NCBI RefSeq assembly: GCF_026340675.1
Contig: NZ_JAPEOX010000001.1
Coordinates: forward strand, 6,758,001-6,822,000
Direction of reading: 5' to 3'
DNA length: 64,000 nucleotides
Origin: Streptomyces sp. NBC_01264
Lineage (GTDB): Bacteria; Actinomycetota; Actinomycetes; Streptomycetales; Streptomycetaceae
Shown here: in pieces, positions 63,105 to 64,000 of the stretch
How positions within the stretch are numbered: the stretch's first letter is position 1
Layout of the letters: each line of letters starts with the position of its first letter
Notes under the pieces: model-generated
Told to the model about the DNA's origin: nothing
The model's database searches: none
What the model saw: the letters and a program-made list of their open reading frames with translations, nothing else
Made by a program: the position numbers and the translations under genes

Positions 63105-64000
63105 ATGGCCCGCCCCGTCCCGGGAGAGCTCACTTTCGTCGCCCCTCGTGGAGCGAAGAAGCCGCCCCGGCACCTCGCCGACCTCACCCCCGAGGAGCGC
63201 CGGGAGGCCGTCGCCGCGATCGGTGAGAAGCCGTTCCGGGCCAAGCAGCTCTCCCAGCACTACTTCGCCCGGTACGCGCACGACCCGGCCGAGTGGACCG
63301 ACATTCCGGCGGCGTCCCGCGAGAAGCTCCAACAGGAGCTGCTGCCGGACCTGATGAACGTCATCCGCCACATCTCCTGCGATGACGACACCACCCGCAA
63401 GACCCTGTGGAAGCTGCACGACGGCACGCTCGTCGAGTCCGTGCTGATGCGCTACCCGGACCGGGTCACCATGTGCATCTCCTCGCAGGCCGGCTGCGGC
63501 ATGAACTGCCCGTTCTGCGCCACCGGCCAGGCCGGTCTCGACCGCAACCTGTCGACCGCCGAGATCGTCCACCAGATCGTCGACGGCATGCGCGCCCTGC
63601 GCGACGGCGAGGTCCCCGGCGGGCCCGCCCGGCTGTCGAACATCGTCTTCATGGGCATGGGCGAGCCGCTCGCCAACTACAACCGCGTCGTCGGTGCCAT
63701 CCGCCGCCTCACCGACCCGGAGCCCGACGGCCTGGGCCTGTCCCAGCGCGGGATCACCGTCTCCACCGTGGGCCTGGTCCCGGCGATGCTCCGCTTCGCC
63801 GACGAGGGCTTCAAGTGCCGCCTCGCCGTCTCCCTGCACGCCCCAGACGACGAACTGCGCGACACCCTGGTCCCCGTGAACACCCGCTGGAACGTCCGCG
63901 AGGTGCTCGGCGCGGCCTGGGAGTACGCGGAGAAGTCCGGCCGCCGGATCTCCATCGAGTACGCCCTGATCCGTGACATCAACGACCAGGCCTGGCGCGG
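63105..64000 (+). CDS. rlmN: Dual-specificity 23S rRNA/tRNA adenine-C2 methyltransferase RlmN (3' end outside the window)
   Basis: A radical SAM enzyme that methylates A2503 of 23S rRNA and A37 of some tRNAs; the last part is cut off at the window edge after about 298 codons. The radical SAM cluster motif is [14 protein letters not shown] (C-x3-C-x2-C). Before it lie [18 protein letters not shown] and [12 protein letters not shown] with the conserved Cys, and after it [12 protein letters not shown] and [13 protein letters not shown]. The start ATG 63105 has AAGGAG 9 bp upstream. Confidence 0.96.
   Translation, partial: MARPVPGELTFVAPRGAKKPPRHLADLTPEERREAVAAIGEKPFRAKQLSQHYFARYAHDPAEWTDIPAASREKLQQELLPDLMNVIRHISCDDDTTRKTLWKLHDGTLVESVLMRYPDRVTMCISSQAGCGMNCPFCATGQAGLDRNLSTAEIVHQIVDGMRALRDGEVPGGPARLSNIVFMGMGEPLANYNRVVGAIRRLTDPEPDGLGLSQRGITVSTVGLVPAMLRFADEGFKCRLAVSLHAPDDELRDTLVPVNTRWNVREVLGAAWEYAEKSGRRISIEYALIRDINDQAWR

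Overview
The window is a 64 kb piece of an actinomycete chromosome, almost certainly a Streptomyces. The base composition is very GC-rich with strong third-position G/C bias, GTG and TTG starts are frequent, and the genes include the developmental regulators whiG and nsdA, a HupS-type histone tail and a cluster of four type I signal peptidases. From memory, the gene order matches the S. coelicolor core region running from hupS (about SCO5556) through smc, ftsY, nsdA, amtB-glnK-glnD, ffh, rpsP-rimM-trmD-rplS, sipWXYZ, dprA and whiG to rpsB-tsf-pyrH-frr-cdsA-rlmN. Much of this order is also kept in Mycobacterium. No tRNA, rRNA, CRISPR array, defence island or secondary-metabolite cluster was seen.

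Layout. Positions 1-13 kb hold the hupS end, cofC (F420 biosynthesis), an acyltransferase, gpsA, ddlA, a lipoprotein, an Lrp-type sensor domain, thiL-thiD, rpmB, a FakA-like protein, recG, rsmD and coaD. Positions 12.9-24 kb hold a DivIVA-like coiled-coil protein, DUF177-rpmF-rnc-mutM, a divergent HxlR regulator/flavodoxin pair, a CAP-domain exoprotein, acylphosphatase, a small coiled-coil gene and smc. Positions 24-32 kb hold a GlcP-type glucose permease, a luciferase-like oxidoreductase, an NCS1 permease, ftsY, a primase-like protein and nsdA. Positions 32.6-36.8 kb are the nitrogen module amtB-glnK-glnD with a GlnR-like operator. An IS110-family element lies at about 36.8-38.3 kb beside a nested palindromic repeat. 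Positions 38.6-45.4 kb hold ffh, ftsH, a methyltransferase-like gene, an archaeal/eukaryal-type proS and a SprT-like metalloprotein. Positions 45.5-56 kb are the rpsP-khpA-rimM-trmD-rplS operon, sipW-X-Y-Z, a NUDIX gene, DUF2469, yraN, yifB and dprA. Positions 56-64 kb hold whiG, a TetR gene, an M23 peptidase, rpsB-tsf, pyrH-frr-cdsA and the start of rlmN.

The genes largely form one housekeeping neighbourhood. It covers ribosome assembly and translation (rpmB, rpmF, rpsP, rplS, rpsB, tsf, frr, rimM, trmD, rsmD, rlmN, rnc, khpA), co-translational protein targeting and export (ffh, ftsY, four signal peptidases, ftsH), chromosome upkeep (smc, recG, mutM, dprA, yifB), envelope precursors (ddlA, gpsA, cdsA, acyltransferase) and nitrogen sensing (amtB, glnK, glnD).

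The most unusual points are: a repeat-rich Pro/Ala/Gln insertion of about 120 residues inside the SMC hinge; a DivIVA-like protein with an internal duplication and a Q/Y/P-rich tail at the chromosomal position of mycobacterial SepIVA; an archaeal-type prolyl-tRNA synthetase; an IS110 element next to a REP-like palindrome; stop codons embedded in tandem repeats after ffh and cofC; and an M23 peptidase frame that runs about 300 bp antisense into a tetR gene.
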